A DNA stretch of 64,000 nucleotides from Kallipyga gabonensis (GCF_001286805.1 NZ_CXYV01000002.1:682001-746000), one strand, 5' to 3'. Shown: positions 38,113 through 47,582, numbered from the stretch's first letter. Notes: generated by a model not told the origin, from the sequence alone. Translations and numbers: made by a program.

Positions 38113-38574
38113 ATGGCTGGACTTACTAACGACATTGAACAGTTCCTCCTTTCCTTATTAGAGGATTGTAGTGACGGTTCCCTGGAAATCGGGCGGAATG
38201 AACTCGCCCAGAAGTTTGATTGTGCCCCATCGCAGATTAATTACGTATTAATGACAAGATTTACCCCTTATAATGGATATTATATTGAATCAAGGCGGGG
38301 AGGTGCCGGTTTTATTCGTATCGTCCGTTTAAGCCGGGAACCCCACAGCCTGGTACAACGGATCCTGGAGGATCCCGGTTTGGACCAGCTCACCACCGAT
38401 AAGTGCAAGCATATTATAACCGCACTGGAAAACCAGGGGATCATCAGCCGTGAGGCCATGTGGCTCATGCGGCTTGCAACCGATGACCAGGCCCTGAGAG
38501 GGCTGGATAATAAGGACCGAAAAACAGTTCGAGCCAGGATATTAAAGAACATGCTTCTGGCCTACGTGAAATGA
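38113..38574 (+). CDS. ctsR: Transcriptional repressor CtsR
   Basis: 153 aa class III heat-shock repressor. The N-terminal winged helix has NELAQKFDCAPSQINYVLMTRFT and the glycine-rich wing SRRGGAGFIRI, which contains the heat-sensing Gly-rich loop. The C-terminal half is the dimerisation domain bound by ClpC/McsA-type partners. I start at ATG 38113, 8-9 nt after GGAGGAGG; the ATG at 38104 directly touches that site. It heads ctsR-mcsA-clpC-radA. Confidence 0.95.
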   Translation: MAGLTNDIEQFLLSLLEDCSDGSLEIGRNELAQKFDCAPSQINYVLMTRFTPYNGYYIESRRGGAGFIRIVRLSREPHSLVQRILEDPGLDQLTTDKCKHIITALENQGIISREAMWLMRLATDDQALRGLDNKDRKTVRARILKNMLLAYVK

Positions 38575-38587
38575 AAGGAGCCTCTCC

Positions 38588-39001
38588 ATGCAGTGTGATT
38601 TTTGCCCAAATGAGGCGACCATTGAAATTGCGATTAATATGAACGGAGAAATGAAAACCCTCCACCTCTGCGCCTCCTGTTATGAGGAAAAGATGGAAGA
38701 GTTTCTCCAACAGATGCCTGTAGAGTGGGGAGACCAGAATTTAGCCCACCAGCTTAGGACAATGTTAAGACAGGGCTCGAAAGTAGAAGAAAAAAAGACG
38801 GAGTCATCACCTCAGGAAAAAGCCTATGACATGCAAAGAAGAGCCCTCCGTCGCCAACGGAAGGATTATATGCGGAAGCTGGAACAGGCATTGGCCGATG
38901 AAAACTATGAAGATTGTGCACTTTTTCGGGATGAAATCAACCGAATAGGTGATGCTATTGTTCAGTTAAATGAAGAAAGGAAGGATGTTCATGGCGCTTA
39001 A
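38588..39001 (+). CDS. mcsA: McsA-like protein (zinc-finger and UVR motif), short form
   Basis: 137 aa. CDFC at 3-6 and CASC at 28-31 form one zinc site; a UVR-type coiled coil ends the protein (LEQALADENYEDCALFRDEINRI, about 101-123). Bacillus McsA is about 185 aa with four CxxC motifs and activates the arginine kinase McsB, encoded next to it. Here only two CxxC motifs are seen and no mcsB lies between this gene and clpC. It may act on ClpC or CtsR directly. GAAAGGAG precedes the start; the end overlaps clpC. Confidence 0.88.
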   Translation: MQCDFCPNEATIEIAINMNGEMKTLHLCASCYEEKMEEFLQQMPVEWGDQNLAHQLRTMLRQGSKVEEKKTESSPQEKAYDMQRRALRRQRKDYMRKLEQALADENYEDCALFRDEINRIGDAIVQLNEERKDVHGA

Positions 39002-41450
39002 TCGCACCCCGATCCAGCGGCTTATGCACTATGCTTCAGCGGAGGCTACCTCCTTCCGCAAACCAGCGATTGATACCGAACATATTCTTTTGGCGATGAT
39101 GAAGACCGGAGGGCCGGAGACCGAGGCGTTGACTCGGGCAGGGGCGAATTACAATACCCTTCGAAAGATTGTCGCCTCCAATACAGAGGCCGGTTCCTCC
39201 GGTCGACCGGCCACCAATGCCACCACCGCTTCCCGCCAGCTTCTTGCCCAGGCATCGGCTATTGCCCGACAGAATGGAGAAAATGAGGTTTTTGCCGACT
39301 ATCTTCTCTTTGCCATCTTGAACGATCGGTCCTCCATGGCTTCGGTGATGATGACGATAGCTGATGTGGATAAGCGGGCCGTTTATCAATATCTTATGGA
39401 AGCCCTTCGCCAAAAGCAGGAAGATGGAGAAGAATCCAACCTGGCCAAGTACGGGAAAGATTTGAATGCCCAGGCGGAAGAAGAGGGTATTGATCCCGTT
39501 GTTGGGAGGGAGAGGGAAGTCAATCGTGTCATTCAGATACTGTCCCGTCGGACAAAGAACAATCCCGTTCTCATCGGGGAACCCGGCGTGGGAAAAACCG
39601 CTATTGCGGAAGGCTTAGCCCAGCGGATTGTTCATGGGGAAGTGCCTGATGTCATGGCCGACAAGGTTATCTATTCTATTGATATGGCTTCTATGGTGGC
39701 CGGGACTAAGTACCGGGGGGATTTTGAACAACGTCTCTCCGATACTATTGATGAGGTTATGGATCGGGAGGAAGTGATCCTCTTTATTGATGAACTCCAT
39801 ACCATTATCGGTGCGGGGTCATCGGAAGGGTCCCTGGATGCCTCCAACATTCTCAAGCCCGCCCTTCAAAAGGGTAGGCTCCGGATGATCGGGGCGACCA
39901 CGATTGAGGAATATCGGAAGCGGATTGAGAAGGATTCGGCCCTGGAACGTCGCTTCCAGCCGGTTACCGTGGAAGAACCATCTAAGAGTCAGGCTAAGGA
40001 CATCCTCCGCGGCATTCGGGACAAGTATGAGACCTTCCACCATGTCCGGATGTCGGATGAAGCAATCGAGGCGGCCGTTGATTTAACGGATCGCTATCTG
40101 AGCGACCGCTTTCTTCCCGATAAGGCCATCGATGTGATGGATGAGGCTATGGCCCGAGTTCATGTGGATTCTTACGTTCTTCCCGAGGAGACCCTTCAAA
40201 GGGAAGAGAAAAGGGCCCGGTTGGAAGAGGAAAAAACCAAGGCCGCATTGACCCAGGACTTCGAGCGGGCGGCAGCCCTTCGCGACCAGATTGCCCAATT
40301 GGATGAGGAGGCGGAAAAGGAAGGGAAGGAAAATCGGAAAGATCGAGCCGATTGGCCTGTGATTGATGTCGACCAGATCGCCTCCATTGTGTCTCAATGG
40401 GCTCAGGTCCCGGTGACCAAGCTGACGGAATCAGAGTCGGATCGGTACTTGAATTTGGCGGATAAACTCAAAGCTAAGGTTATAGGCCAGGATTATGCAG
40501 TTGATACGGTCACTTCGGCTCTTAAGCGAGCCCGGGTGGGTCTCAAGGCTTCTGACCGGCCCATCGGGTCCTTTATTTTCGTCGGCCCTACCGGTGTCGG
40601 TAAGACCTATCTGGCTAAGCAGATCGCCCAGTCCCTTTTCGGGTCGGAAGAATCCATGATTCGTTTTGATATGTCGGAATACATGGAAAAATATTCCGTA
40701 TCCCGCCTCTTGGGTTCAGCTCCGGGCTATGTTGGCTATGAGGAAGGGGGGCAGCTGACCGAGGCGGTCCGCAACCGGCCCTATTCGGTGGTCCTTTTTG
40801 ATGAGATTGAAAAGGCCCATCCGGATGTCTTCAATGTCATGCTCCAGATTCTGGATGATGGCCGGGTGACGGACTCCCAGGGAAGAACCGTGGATTTCCG
40901 CAATACCGTCATTATCCTGACCTCCAATATCGGAGCCGACCGTCTGGCTAAAACGAATACCTTGGGCTTTGTGCCTGAGGAAGAGGTGGAAGAAAACGAC
41001 TATGACCGGATGAAGACCATTGTCCACGAGGAGCTCAAGCAGAACTTCCGTCCGGAGTTTCTTAACCGTCTGGATGATATTGTCGTCTTCCACCGCCTGA
41101 GCGAAAAATCTGTTCTTCAAATCGCCCGGCTTCTCCTGGGTGAGCTGATGAACCGGGTGGAGGACCTGGGCTATTCCCTGACCTTCACCGATGCGATTGC
41201 CCAAAGGTTAGTTAAGGAGTCCTACCAGGCTGAATTCGGTGCCCGTCCCCTGGAACGTCATATTCGCACTCAGGTGGAAGACCTCCTGGCCGAGAAGATT
41301 TTAGCCAAGGAAATTGATGAAGGCGGGGCCTATGAACTCTGCATCCGACAGGGGAAGATCGATATTATCCCGGTGAAAAAGAAGGCAGGTCGAAAACAGA
41401 TCCAAGATGATGGTATGCGGCCGGCCCTGGTGGAGGAAAGTCGTGGCTAA
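38991..41450 (+). CDS. clpC: ATP-dependent Clp protease ATP-binding subunit ClpC
   Basis: 819 aa Hsp100 unfoldase of ClpCP. Clp_N repeats (about 1-145), AAA-1 with Walker [10 protein letters not shown] (about 199) and [13 protein letters not shown], the short ClpC middle domain with a UVR motif ([21 protein letters not shown], about 425), AAA-2 with GPTGVGKTY (about 537) and the C-terminal D2-small domain. ATG 38991 has AAAGGAAGG at proper spacing; upstream ATGs at 38970 and 38985 do not. It overlaps mcsA by 11 nt and radA by 8 nt. Confidence 0.96.
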   Translation: MALNRTPIQRLMHYASAEATSFRKPAIDTEHILLAMMKTGGPETEALTRAGANYNTLRKIVASNTEAGSSGRPATNATTASRQLLAQASAIARQNGENEVFADYLLFAILNDRSSMASVMMTIADVDKRAVYQYLMEALRQKQEDGEESNLAKYGKDLNAQAEEEGIDPVVGREREVNRVIQILSRRTKNNPVLIGEPGVGKTAIAEGLAQRIVHGEVPDVMADKVIYSIDMASMVAGTKYRGDFEQRLSDTIDEVMDREEVILFIDELHTIIGAGSSEGSLDASNILKPALQKGRLRMIGATTIEEYRKRIEKDSALERRFQPVTVEEPSKSQAKDILRGIRDKYETFHHVRMSDEAIEAAVDLTDRYLSDRFLPDKAIDVMDEAMARVHVDSYVLPEETLQREEKRARLEEEKTKAALTQDFERAAALRDQIAQLDEEAEKEGKENRKDRADWPVIDVDQIASIVSQWAQVPVTKLTESESDRYLNLADKLKAKVIGQDYAVDTVTSALKRARVGLKASDRPIGSFIFVGPTGVGKTYLAKQIAQSLFGSEESMIRFDMSEYMEKYSVSRLLGSAPGYVGYEEGGQLTEAVRNRPYSVVLFDEIEKAHPDVFNVMLQILDDGRVTDSQGRTVDFRNTVIILTSNIGADRLAKTNTLGFVPEEEVEENDYDRMKTIVHEELKQNFRPEFLNRLDDIVVFHRLSEKSVLQIARLLLGELMNRVEDLGYSLTFTDAIAQRLVKESYQAEFGARPLERHIRTQVEDLLAEKILAKEIDEGGAYELCIRQGKIDIIPVKKKAGRKQIQDDGMRPALVEESRG

Positions 41451-42819
41451 GCGGCGAAGGTACGTGTGTTCTTCCTGCGGACAGGTTGAAACCGGCTGGA
41501 CAGGAAAATGCCCCGCTTGTGGAGAATGGGGGACAATGGAAGAGCAGGTCATTGACACTTCCATTTCCGGAAAAACCAGGGGGAATGCTGACCGGGATGA
41601 AAGGGTCATGCCCGCCCTTGCTTTATCCCGGGTTCCCTCAGCAACATCGGATCGACTGGACACCGGTTTCCAGGAAGTTAACCGGGTCCTGGGCGGGGGG
41701 CTGGTTAAGGATTCAGTGACCATGGTGACGGCACGCCCGGGTGCCGGCAAGTCCACCCTTCTCCTCCAACTGGCGGAAAAGCTGGCCCGACGGGGGTTAA
41801 CCACCCTCTATGCCTCGGGGGAGGAATCTCCCTCCCAAATCAAAGGTCGGGCAGACCGGATCTTTGACCGGCTTCCGGACAAGGTCTACCTCATAGCCAC
41901 TAACTCCATGGACCGGGTGGAGGAGGAGGTCAGAAGGCTCAAGCCTCAGCTCCTGGTTCTTGATTCCGTCCAGACTTTTGAGCAAAGAGACTTCGCTCAA
42001 AGGGCGGGAACACCGACGCAGACCCTGGCTGTTGCCGATGCCGTAGTCAGTTTGTCCAAATCCTCTCCTCGGCCCATGGCCTCCTTTATCGTGGGTCATA
42101 TGACCAAGTCCGGAGAAATGGCCGGACTCAGGACCCTGGAGCACCTGGTTGATACCGTTCTTTTTCTGGAGGACGGCTATGATGACCGCCTTCGTATGCT
42201 TCGGGCTTCGAAAAACCGCTTCGGCTATACCGGCGAGGTAGGCCTATTCCAAATGGGGGAGAAGGGGATGGAAGAAGTCAAGGATCCCTATGCTCTTTTC
42301 TTGACAAAAAGAGATAAACCGGTTGCCGGAGCAGCCATCTCTTTGCAAAGGGAGGGGTCACGGATGATTCCAATCGAGATTGAAGCCCTGGTTTCGACAG
42401 CCTACGAAGCTTATCCCTCTCGGATCGGTGATACGATTAAAAGGGACCAGCTCAATACCCTAATTGCCATCCTGGAACAGAAAGCCGGCCTTCCGCTTTC
42501 GGGAAAGAATGTTGTCCTCAAGGCGACAGGGGGCTTGGCAATTAAGGAAAAAGTCTGCGACCTTCCTATCCTGTTGGCCATTGCTTCCTCCTTGAAAAAC
42601 GCCCCCATCGACTCCCGGGATGTTTTTTTAGCAGAGGTGGGATTGACCGGAGACTTGAAAAAGGTAGATGGTTTGGATCAAAGGCTGAAAGAACTTTCGC
42701 GTCTGGGCTTTCGGAGGGCCTTTGTGCCGGCTTTTACTGAGGAGGAAAATCGAGATGGTTTAGAGGTGGTTCCCTGCCGAACAATAGGCGATGTCCTAAA
42801 TCGGGTTTTGAGAAGTTGA
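41443..42819 (+). CDS. radA: DNA repair protein RadA/Sms
   Basis: 458 aa, normal size. An N-terminal zinc finger (CSSCG...CPACG, residues about 7-27), a RecA-like core with Walker A in ARPGAGKST, the RadA-specific KNRFG motif (SKNRFGYTGEVG) and a C-terminal Lon-like domain. It promotes branch migration in recombination. Walker A is preceded by TAR instead of the usual GDPG-type start, a small deviation. GTG 41443 with GGAGGAAAG overlaps the clpC end. Confidence 0.95.
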   Translation: MAKRRRYVCSSCGQVETGWTGKCPACGEWGTMEEQVIDTSISGKTRGNADRDERVMPALALSRVPSATSDRLDTGFQEVNRVLGGGLVKDSVTMVTARPGAGKSTLLLQLAEKLARRGLTTLYASGEESPSQIKGRADRIFDRLPDKVYLIATNSMDRVEEEVRRLKPQLLVLDSVQTFEQRDFAQRAGTPTQTLAVADAVVSLSKSSPRPMASFIVGHMTKSGEMAGLRTLEHLVDTVLFLEDGYDDRLRMLRASKNRFGYTGEVGLFQMGEKGMEEVKDPYALFLTKRDKPVAGAAISLQREGSRMIPIEIEALVSTAYEAYPSRIGDTIKRDQLNTLIAILEQKAGLPLSGKNVVLKATGGLAIKEKVCDLPILLAIASSLKNAPIDSRDVFLAEVGLTGDLKKVDGLDQRLKELSRLGFRRAFVPAFTEEENRDGLEVVPCRTIGDVLNRVLRS

Positions 42820-42845
42820 CTTTTTCTTGGACAATCAGATATAAT
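42816..42845 (+). promoter_or_regulatory. Upstream promoter of carD
   Basis: TTGACT at 42816-42821, 18 bp, TATAAT at 42840-42845. It begins over the radA stop codon. Confidence 0.75.
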
Positions 42846-42853
42846 AACTCCTT

Positions 42854-42882
42854 TTGAACAAGACAACCTTTTCTTGTATAAT
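42854..42882 (+). promoter_or_regulatory. Downstream promoter of carD
   Basis: TTGAAC at 42854-42859, 17 bp, TATAAT at 42877-42882; only ~20 bp before the start codon. Together with the one above it forms a tandem promoter pair. Confidence 0.88.
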
Positions 42883-42902
42883 AGGAATACGGAGGTGAGT
42901 CT

Positions 42903-43409
42903 ATGTACAAGGTAGGTGACAGGGTTGTTTATCCCATGCAAGGAGCGGGAAAGATCGTTGATAAGGTGACGAAGGAAATGCTGGGTGAGGAGCATGATTT
43001 TTTTATCCTGAAAATGCCGATTGCCAGCATAAAGATTTCCATACCTGTAGATAATATCAACAACATAGGAATACGGCCTGTCATGTCGGAGGAAGAAGGA
43101 ATCAAGGTGATGGAAATCCTTCATGCCGAGACCACTGACATGCCGGATAATTGGAGCCAACGCTACCGGGAAAACATGGAAAGTCTCAAGACCGGAGATC
43201 CCTTCGAAATGGCAGCCATCATCCGCAACCTTCAGGTTCGGGATATGGAACGTGGCCTTTCGACTTCAGAAAAGAAAATGCTTAACAAGACGAAGAAAAT
43301 GCTGATTTCGGAACTGGTTATCGTCGGATCCATGACGGCTGAAGAAGCCCAATCCATGATTGATGAAGCGATCACTTTGGATGAAGACTTGGATGAAATT
43401 GAAGAATAA
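42903..43409 (+). CDS. CarD/CdnL-family transcription regulator
   Basis: 168 aa. The N-terminal RNA-polymerase interaction domain (YKVGDRVVYPMQGAGKIVD, about 2-70, related to the Mfd RID) precedes a helical DNA-binding domain with RDMERGLSTSEKKMLNKTKKMLISEL. CarD proteins bind RNAP beta and stabilise open complexes, often at rRNA promoters. GGAGGTGA lies upstream. A tandem promoter supports steady high expression. Confidence 0.92.
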   Translation: MYKVGDRVVYPMQGAGKIVDKVTKEMLGEEHDFFILKMPIASIKISIPVDNINNIGIRPVMSEEEGIKVMEILHAETTDMPDNWSQRYRENMESLKTGDPFEMAAIIRNLQVRDMERGLSTSEKKMLNKTKKMLISELVIVGSMTAEEAQSMIDEAITLDEDLDEIEE

Positions 43410-43439
43410 TTCTAGGGAATGCCTTTAGAGCTTCTGGAC

Positions 43440-43482
43440 TTTGGCGCAATCCATGGTAAATCAGGGTTGCGCCAAAATTCTT
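43440..43482 (+). terminator. Stem-loop after carD, possible terminator
   Basis: TTTGGCGCAA (43440-43449) and TTGCGCCAAA (43467-43476), 17-nt loop, followed by a mixed T-rich stretch. It may be only a partial terminator. Confidence 0.65.
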
Positions 43483-43519
43483 TCCTCGGCATTTCGAACC
43501 CAAAGAAAGGAGGAAAAAA

Positions 43520-44677
43520 ATGGGACGATTTTTTCAAATTATTTCCGGATTTATTGGTGGTTTGATCGGCTTGGCCCTCGGTCTTCTTTTACGAGGTTTG
43601 GGATTATTTGAGAGCCTGATTAATCCCTGGCCGATCATTCTTTTCATCGCACTTATTCTTGTTGGATTTATTCTTTTTTATGCCTTGTCCCCTTTTTTTT
43701 CAAGAACCCTGCGAAAAACGCAAGACTCCATGATGGAGCGTTTTGAGAAAGTGCCTCTGTCCGATGTTGTCATAGCTACAGGAGGCTTACTAATCGGTCT
43801 TTTGATCGGAACCATCCTTTCCTCACCTATTCTCGCCCTCTCCATGGATGTACTGGGTAACACCATAGGCGTCATCCTCTCCGTGATCATCCATCTTTTT
43901 CTGGGCATTCTGGGTGTTCGTATTGCTCTTTCCCATAAGGAAGACATTATGAGCCTTTTACCGTCAAACTTCGGTAAGTCCGGAGGAGAAGGACGGTTGA
44001 CACTGAAAAAATCGAAAAGGCAGGAAGCGGTTTCTGATGAGGAAGATGAGCCGGTTCCACCGGCTTCCCAACCCATACCGAAGATTTTGGACACATCTGT
44101 TATCATCGATGGACGGATCTTTGAAGTCATGAAGGTGGGATTTCTGGAAGGGCCGATCATTGTTTCCCACTATGTTCTGGAAGAACTCCAACATATTTCC
44201 GATTCCTCCGATGCTCTGCGGAGAAATCGGGGAAGGGGAGGTCTTGACCTTCTCCATGAAATGCAGAGGATGTCCGACCTGGAGATTATCATTGATAATA
44301 CGGAGATTCGCCGAGCGAAAGAAGTCGACGCCAAGCTCCTTGTTCTCACAAGGAAGTACAAGGGCTATATTGTCACAAACGACTATAATCTCAATAAGGT
44401 CGCTTCGGTGCAAAATATTCGTGTCCTCAATGTGAATGATCTTGCTAATGCCTTAAAGCCCATTGTCATTCCGGGGGAAGAAATGGAAGTGTCCATTATC
44501 AAAGCCGGTAAAGAACCCGGCCAGGGTCTGGGCTACCTGGATGATGGAACCATGATTGTCGTTGAAGATGGCTATGAAGCCATTGGACGGAAGGTGAAAA
44601 CCAGGGTAACTTCGGTTCTCCAAACCTCCGCCGGAAAGATGATTTTTACCCGGATCCACCCCCAGGATAAGGGCTGA
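43520..44677 (+). CDS. yacL: PIN/TRAM-domain membrane protein (YacL family)
   Basis: 385 aa. Four N-terminal membrane helices (about 1-150), a PIN nuclease-like domain (about 190-310, starting ILDTSVIIDGRIFEV with acidic residues that coordinate metal) and a C-terminal TRAM RNA-binding domain (about 325-383). The domain order is that of Bacillus YacL, whose function is not settled. AAAGGAGG precedes the start. In Bacillus yacL also sits between radA/disA and gltX. Confidence 0.9.
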   Translation: MGRFFQIISGFIGGLIGLALGLLLRGLGLFESLINPWPIILFIALILVGFILFYALSPFFSRTLRKTQDSMMERFEKVPLSDVVIATGGLLIGLLIGTILSSPILALSMDVLGNTIGVILSVIIHLFLGILGVRIALSHKEDIMSLLPSNFGKSGGEGRLTLKKSKRQEAVSDEEDEPVPPASQPIPKILDTSVIIDGRIFEVMKVGFLEGPIIVSHYVLEELQHISDSSDALRRNRGRGGLDLLHEMQRMSDLEIIIDNTEIRRAKEVDAKLLVLTRKYKGYIVTNDYNLNKVASVQNIRVLNVNDLANALKPIVIPGEEMEVSIIKAGKEPGQGLGYLDDGTMIVVEDGYEAIGRKVKTRVTSVLQTSAGKMIFTRIHPQDKG

Positions 44678-44713
44678 ACCCATCATTCAGAAGGGACAAG
44701 TGATATTGCAGAC

Positions 44714-44752
44714 AAAAAGGCTGTGCGGGAAAGATCCTGCACAGCCTTTTTT
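44714..44752 (+). terminator. Bidirectional terminator after yacL
   Basis: AAAAAGGCTGTGC...GCACAGCCTTTTTT. The T-run on both strands serves yacL (+) and the S41-like gene (-). The stem resembles that at 34341. Confidence 0.92.
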
Positions 44753-44885
44753 GTTTGTTTTGCTTTGGATGATGGAAAAAAAGAGGTCCGGAAAGGCTGG
44801 GGGCCCTGACAATTTGGGAATTTGCAAGAAAGACAGGGTTATGAACCCTGATCATTGGCAGAATCCCGAAAATATCAGGGGGAAA

Positions 44886-46289
44886 TTAGCGATCAAGAAG
44901 GACCTGAAGGAGGTCTTTTCCGGTCAGGGGGAGGTCGGGCTGAACCCGAACATCTTTAGTCAGGTCGGTCCCATCCAGGCTTTGTTGGAGAGTAATGTCA
45001 AATTCGAGAACAAAGCCCGAATGTTTGAGTTGGAGGTAGGCCGGGGGAATATCCCAGGCGTTGCCCATGGTAGGTTCACCGGCAATGGTGGCCAATTGGT
45101 TGTGCTGACAAAAATCGGCAAAGGATTCAGCAGCATTCCCGGTATTTTTATCGACCAAGAGGATCACCCTGCTTTTCGACAATTTCTGTCCTCGACCGAC
45201 CAGAGAGAAGGTCAGGAGTTTTTGATAACTCATGTCGCTTACCTTTCGCCGTATGGATTCCGGAACCTGGAAGGAGAGGTCTTCCCGATCATCTTGAAGG
45301 TCAAGATGCTCCAGCTTCTCTTCGCTGGACATATAGGAGACAAAGGAGTCAAAACCTTGAGAAAAGTAAAGGGTGGTTTCGGCGGAAAAAGATCCATGAC
45401 AAAGAGGGGTAGCCAGGGCCTGGATCCAATAAGAATGGGATGGCCCCCGGACGCCTCTGAGGTCAATGATAAAGCGACTGGCGGATTGGGCTTGGCGGAT
45501 GTAACCCGGTAATAGGCGGCTGGCTTTCTCCACATCCCCTTCCTCAAAGGATAGTCCGGAAAGGATGAGACTCTTGCCTGATTTGGTCAGGCGAGGTTGG
45601 TTTTTGGCGGGGTCGACTTGTATGGGAATGAGGCGAGCGTAGCGTTCCTTGACGCGAGGATCCGTCAGAACCCGGGCATAAGGGGAGTTTTTTTCAAGGT
45701 ATCCCTTTCCGACATTTTCTACCGCTCTTTGATAATCTCCCTGGTTCAAAAGATGGGCAGGTCCACCGGAAGACTTGGCCAGCTTATCCAGAATAGCCAT
45801 GAAAGTTTCGTCTGTTCCTTCCAGAGTCAGGGCTTGCCGGGCTAAAGACTCCTCAGCCTTGAGTTGGCCATCGACCTTTCCCGGACAATTGGCCGGGGGG
45901 ATGGCCTCAAGGTGGCGAATCAACTCTTCCAGGTCAGCCTTTTTTTCTGCCGGTGTCAGCATTCGGCCTCGGGTGTCGGCCAGGGCCAGGTCACCGGTAA
46001 TCGCTTTATTGATCATGGCCCTTTCTCCGGGGATACTTGTGGGCCGGTCAGTGAGGATGAAACGCTGAACGAGTTTGAAAAGGCCAAAGGTAAGAAGGAT
46101 GAGGAGGATAAAGAGAAGGAAGCGTCTTTTTCGGCGGGATTTCATCTTTCGTTTTTTCGCTTGTTTATAGGCCATCTTTCGTTGGCTTTTTTGTCGGCTT
46201 CTCTCCACCTCTTCTTCCAGGTTTGTCATTGGGCCTCGAGACCCGGTTCGGTAAGAATGAGGTGGAGAAGAATACTGTTTTTTGGGCAT
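44886..46289 (-). CDS. Membrane-anchored S41 peptidase-like protein, catalytic residues replaced
   Basis: 467 aa. A very basic cytoplasmic N-terminus (KKRKMKSRRKRR) leads into one membrane helix (about 55-75) and a long extracytoplasmic part. The C-terminal ~200 residues follow the S41 (tail-specific protease) fold: FIIDLRGVRG, VILLVDKNTGNAAES and IAGEPTMGNAWD. In active CtpA-type enzymes the nucleophile Ser stands before AxE and the general-base Lys 25 residues later in GKG; here both positions are Asn (N385 and N410). No PDZ domain is recognised. It is likely a non-catalytic or altered relative. AAAGGAGGAAGG precedes the start. Confidence 0.7.
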   Translation of the reverse strand: MPKKQYSSPPHSYRTGSRGPMTNLEEEVERSRQKSQRKMAYKQAKKRKMKSRRKRRFLLFILLILLTFGLFKLVQRFILTDRPTSIPGERAMINKAITGDLALADTRGRMLTPAEKKADLEELIRHLEAIPPANCPGKVDGQLKAEESLARQALTLEGTDETFMAILDKLAKSSGGPAHLLNQGDYQRAVENVGKGYLEKNSPYARVLTDPRVKERYARLIPIQVDPAKNQPRLTKSGKSLILSGLSFEEGDVEKASRLLPGYIRQAQSASRFIIDLRGVRGPSHSYWIQALATPLCHGSFSAETTLYFSQGFDSFVSYMSSEEKLEHLDLQDDREDLSFQVPESIRRKVSDMSYQKLLTFSLVGRGQKLSKSRVILLVDKNTGNAAESFADFCQHNQLATIAGEPTMGNAWDIPPAYLQLKHSGFVLEFDITLQQSLDGTDLTKDVRVQPDLPLTGKDLLQVLLDR

Positions 46290-46401
46290 TCCTTCCTCCT
46301 TTGCTGTACTTTCTCTATGTTATCAAAATGAAGGGAAAAGGTAAATCAGGAGAAAAGAGACGTATTTTGAAAAAAGTTTTTGAAAGAATAGAAAAAAGCC
46401 T

Positions 46402-46429
46402 TTGAAAAAAAACGTTTTTATGGTAGAAT
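46402..46429 (+). promoter_or_regulatory. Promoter of the aquaglyceroporin leader
   Basis: TTGAAA at 46402-46407, 16 bp, extended -10 TGG-TAGAAT at 46424-46429. Transcription would start about 46436, some 50 nt before a terminator hairpin. Confidence 0.75.
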
Positions 46430-46463
46430 GAAGTCAGAAAATCCATTTACAACAGTTATCTGT

Positions 46464-46516
46464 GCAGAGACAAGCGTGAGGAGCAGGTATCTCCCCGGGA
46501 GAGCTCTGCTTTTTTT
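46464..46516 (+). promoter_or_regulatory. Attenuator-like leader with alternative hairpins
   Basis: A terminator hairpin (AGCAG 46482-46486 with CTGCT 46506-46510, inner TCTCC/GGAGA) ends in a run of 6-7 Ts. Upstream GCAGAG (46464-46469) is complementary to CTCTGC (46504-46509), the 3' arm of the terminator, so a competing structure can form. No known riboswitch class was recognised. Confidence 0.55.
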
Positions 46517-46740
46517 GTGCCTGGAAAGACTGGTAAATGGACCCTGCACTGAATCTCCTGATCAAGCCTACATAGAGATTCGGGAAATAGGGCAAGGAAA
46601 GGAGGTAGGATCAGAAGAAAGAATAGCCCGGCTTGACTACAAGTAAAAAGGTTTGCAAATGAAGGCTTATCGTACCCTACGTAATGGACCTGTTCCTATA
46701 ATTTATGATCCCTTTGATGGGATAAGCAAAGGAGAAAACG

Positions 46741-47460
46741 ATGAGAGAAATTATAATGGGTGAGTTTTTCGGTACAGCTCTACTACTCCTCTTAGGTAAT
46801 GGTGTTTGTGCTTCTGTAAACGCAAAAAAATCCGGCTTTGAAGGAGCCGGTGGCTTGACGATTATTATTGGATGGGGTTTTGCAGTTATGATCCCGGCCT
46901 ATATCTTTGGTGCCTATTCAGGCTCCCACTTTAATCCTGCCGTTACATTAGCGTTATGTATGACCGGAGCAGTTCCCTGGGAACAGTTCCCTGTCTACGT
47001 CATTGCTCAGTTAGCCGGTGCCATCGTCGGTGCTTTTACCGTTTACCTTCTCTATCAGAAGCACTTTGATCTCATGGAAGGACAGGCTGAAGGTATTCGT
47101 GGTTGCTTCTGCACAGCTCCCGGCGTCCCCTCAACCTTCCATAACTTCCTGAGTGAAGCTGTCGGTACATATGTCCTCGTCTTCGCTATCCTGGGTATGG
47201 CCCAATATGGGCAAGCGGCAACCAGCGGTGTTGATAAATTCTTCCTCTATGGAATCATTGTTTCCATCGGTTGTTCCTTAGGCGGTCTGACCGGCTATGC
47301 CATCAACCCGGCTCGTGATTTAGGTCCCCGGATTGCTTATGCTCTCATGCCTCTGAAACATAAAACCGATCCTAACTGGGGATATGGTTGGATTCCTGTA
47401 GTCGCTCCTATGGTAGGTGCTGCTGTTGCTGTCGTGATCTACAACTTCATTTTCGCCTAA
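46741..47460 (+). CDS. Aquaglyceroporin, GlpF-like MIP channel
   Basis: 239 aa, six membrane helices and two half-helices with the pore motifs NPAVT (about residue 65) and NPARD (about 193). The Asp after the second NPA marks glycerol-conducting members; small neutral solutes are the expected cargo. No glycerol kinase or dehydrogenase is adjacent. AAAGGAG precedes ATG 46741. A terminator follows. Confidence 0.93.
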   Translation: MREIIMGEFFGTALLLLLGNGVCASVNAKKSGFEGAGGLTIIIGWGFAVMIPAYIFGAYSGSHFNPAVTLALCMTGAVPWEQFPVYVIAQLAGAIVGAFTVYLLYQKHFDLMEGQAEGIRGCFCTAPGVPSTFHNFLSEAVGTYVLVFAILGMAQYGQAATSGVDKFFLYGIIVSIGCSLGGLTGYAINPARDLGPRIAYALMPLKHKTDPNWGYGWIPVVAPMVGAAVAVVIYNFIFA

Positions 47461-47506
47461 TTTAAGCAGGTGAAGTACAGTCGACTCAAGTTATTTTTGA
47501 GTGAAG

Positions 47507-47540
47507 AGAGAACCCGGAAATTTCGGGTTCTCTTTTTTTT
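47507..47540 (+). terminator. Rho-independent terminator after the aquaglyceroporin
   Basis: AGAGAACCCG, loop gaaattt, CGGGTTCTCT, then eight Ts. Confidence 0.93.
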
Positions 47541-47582
47541 ATGGAAAACGTACAAAAAAACCCGAATTTTTCTTCCTATGGC

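Larger units (their letters stand above)
46290..46740 (+). other. Gene-free region with leader before the aquaglyceroporin (451 bp)
   Basis: Contains a promoter at 46402-46429, a leader with competing hairpins and a terminator at 46482-46516, then ~220 nt with no recognised element up to the GlpF-like gene. A 72-codon open frame at 46428-46646 has no ribosome binding site and was not accepted as a gene. Confidence 0.6.

Noticed and set aside
34341-44752. The similar hairpins at 34341 and 44714 as a dispersed repeat family
   Set aside because: They share only the GGCTGTG stem, a common terminator solution; loops differ and no flanking repeat is present.
46428-46646. 72-codon frame in the aquaglyceroporin leader
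   Set aside because: It starts at the -10 box, crosses a terminator and lacks a ribosome binding site.
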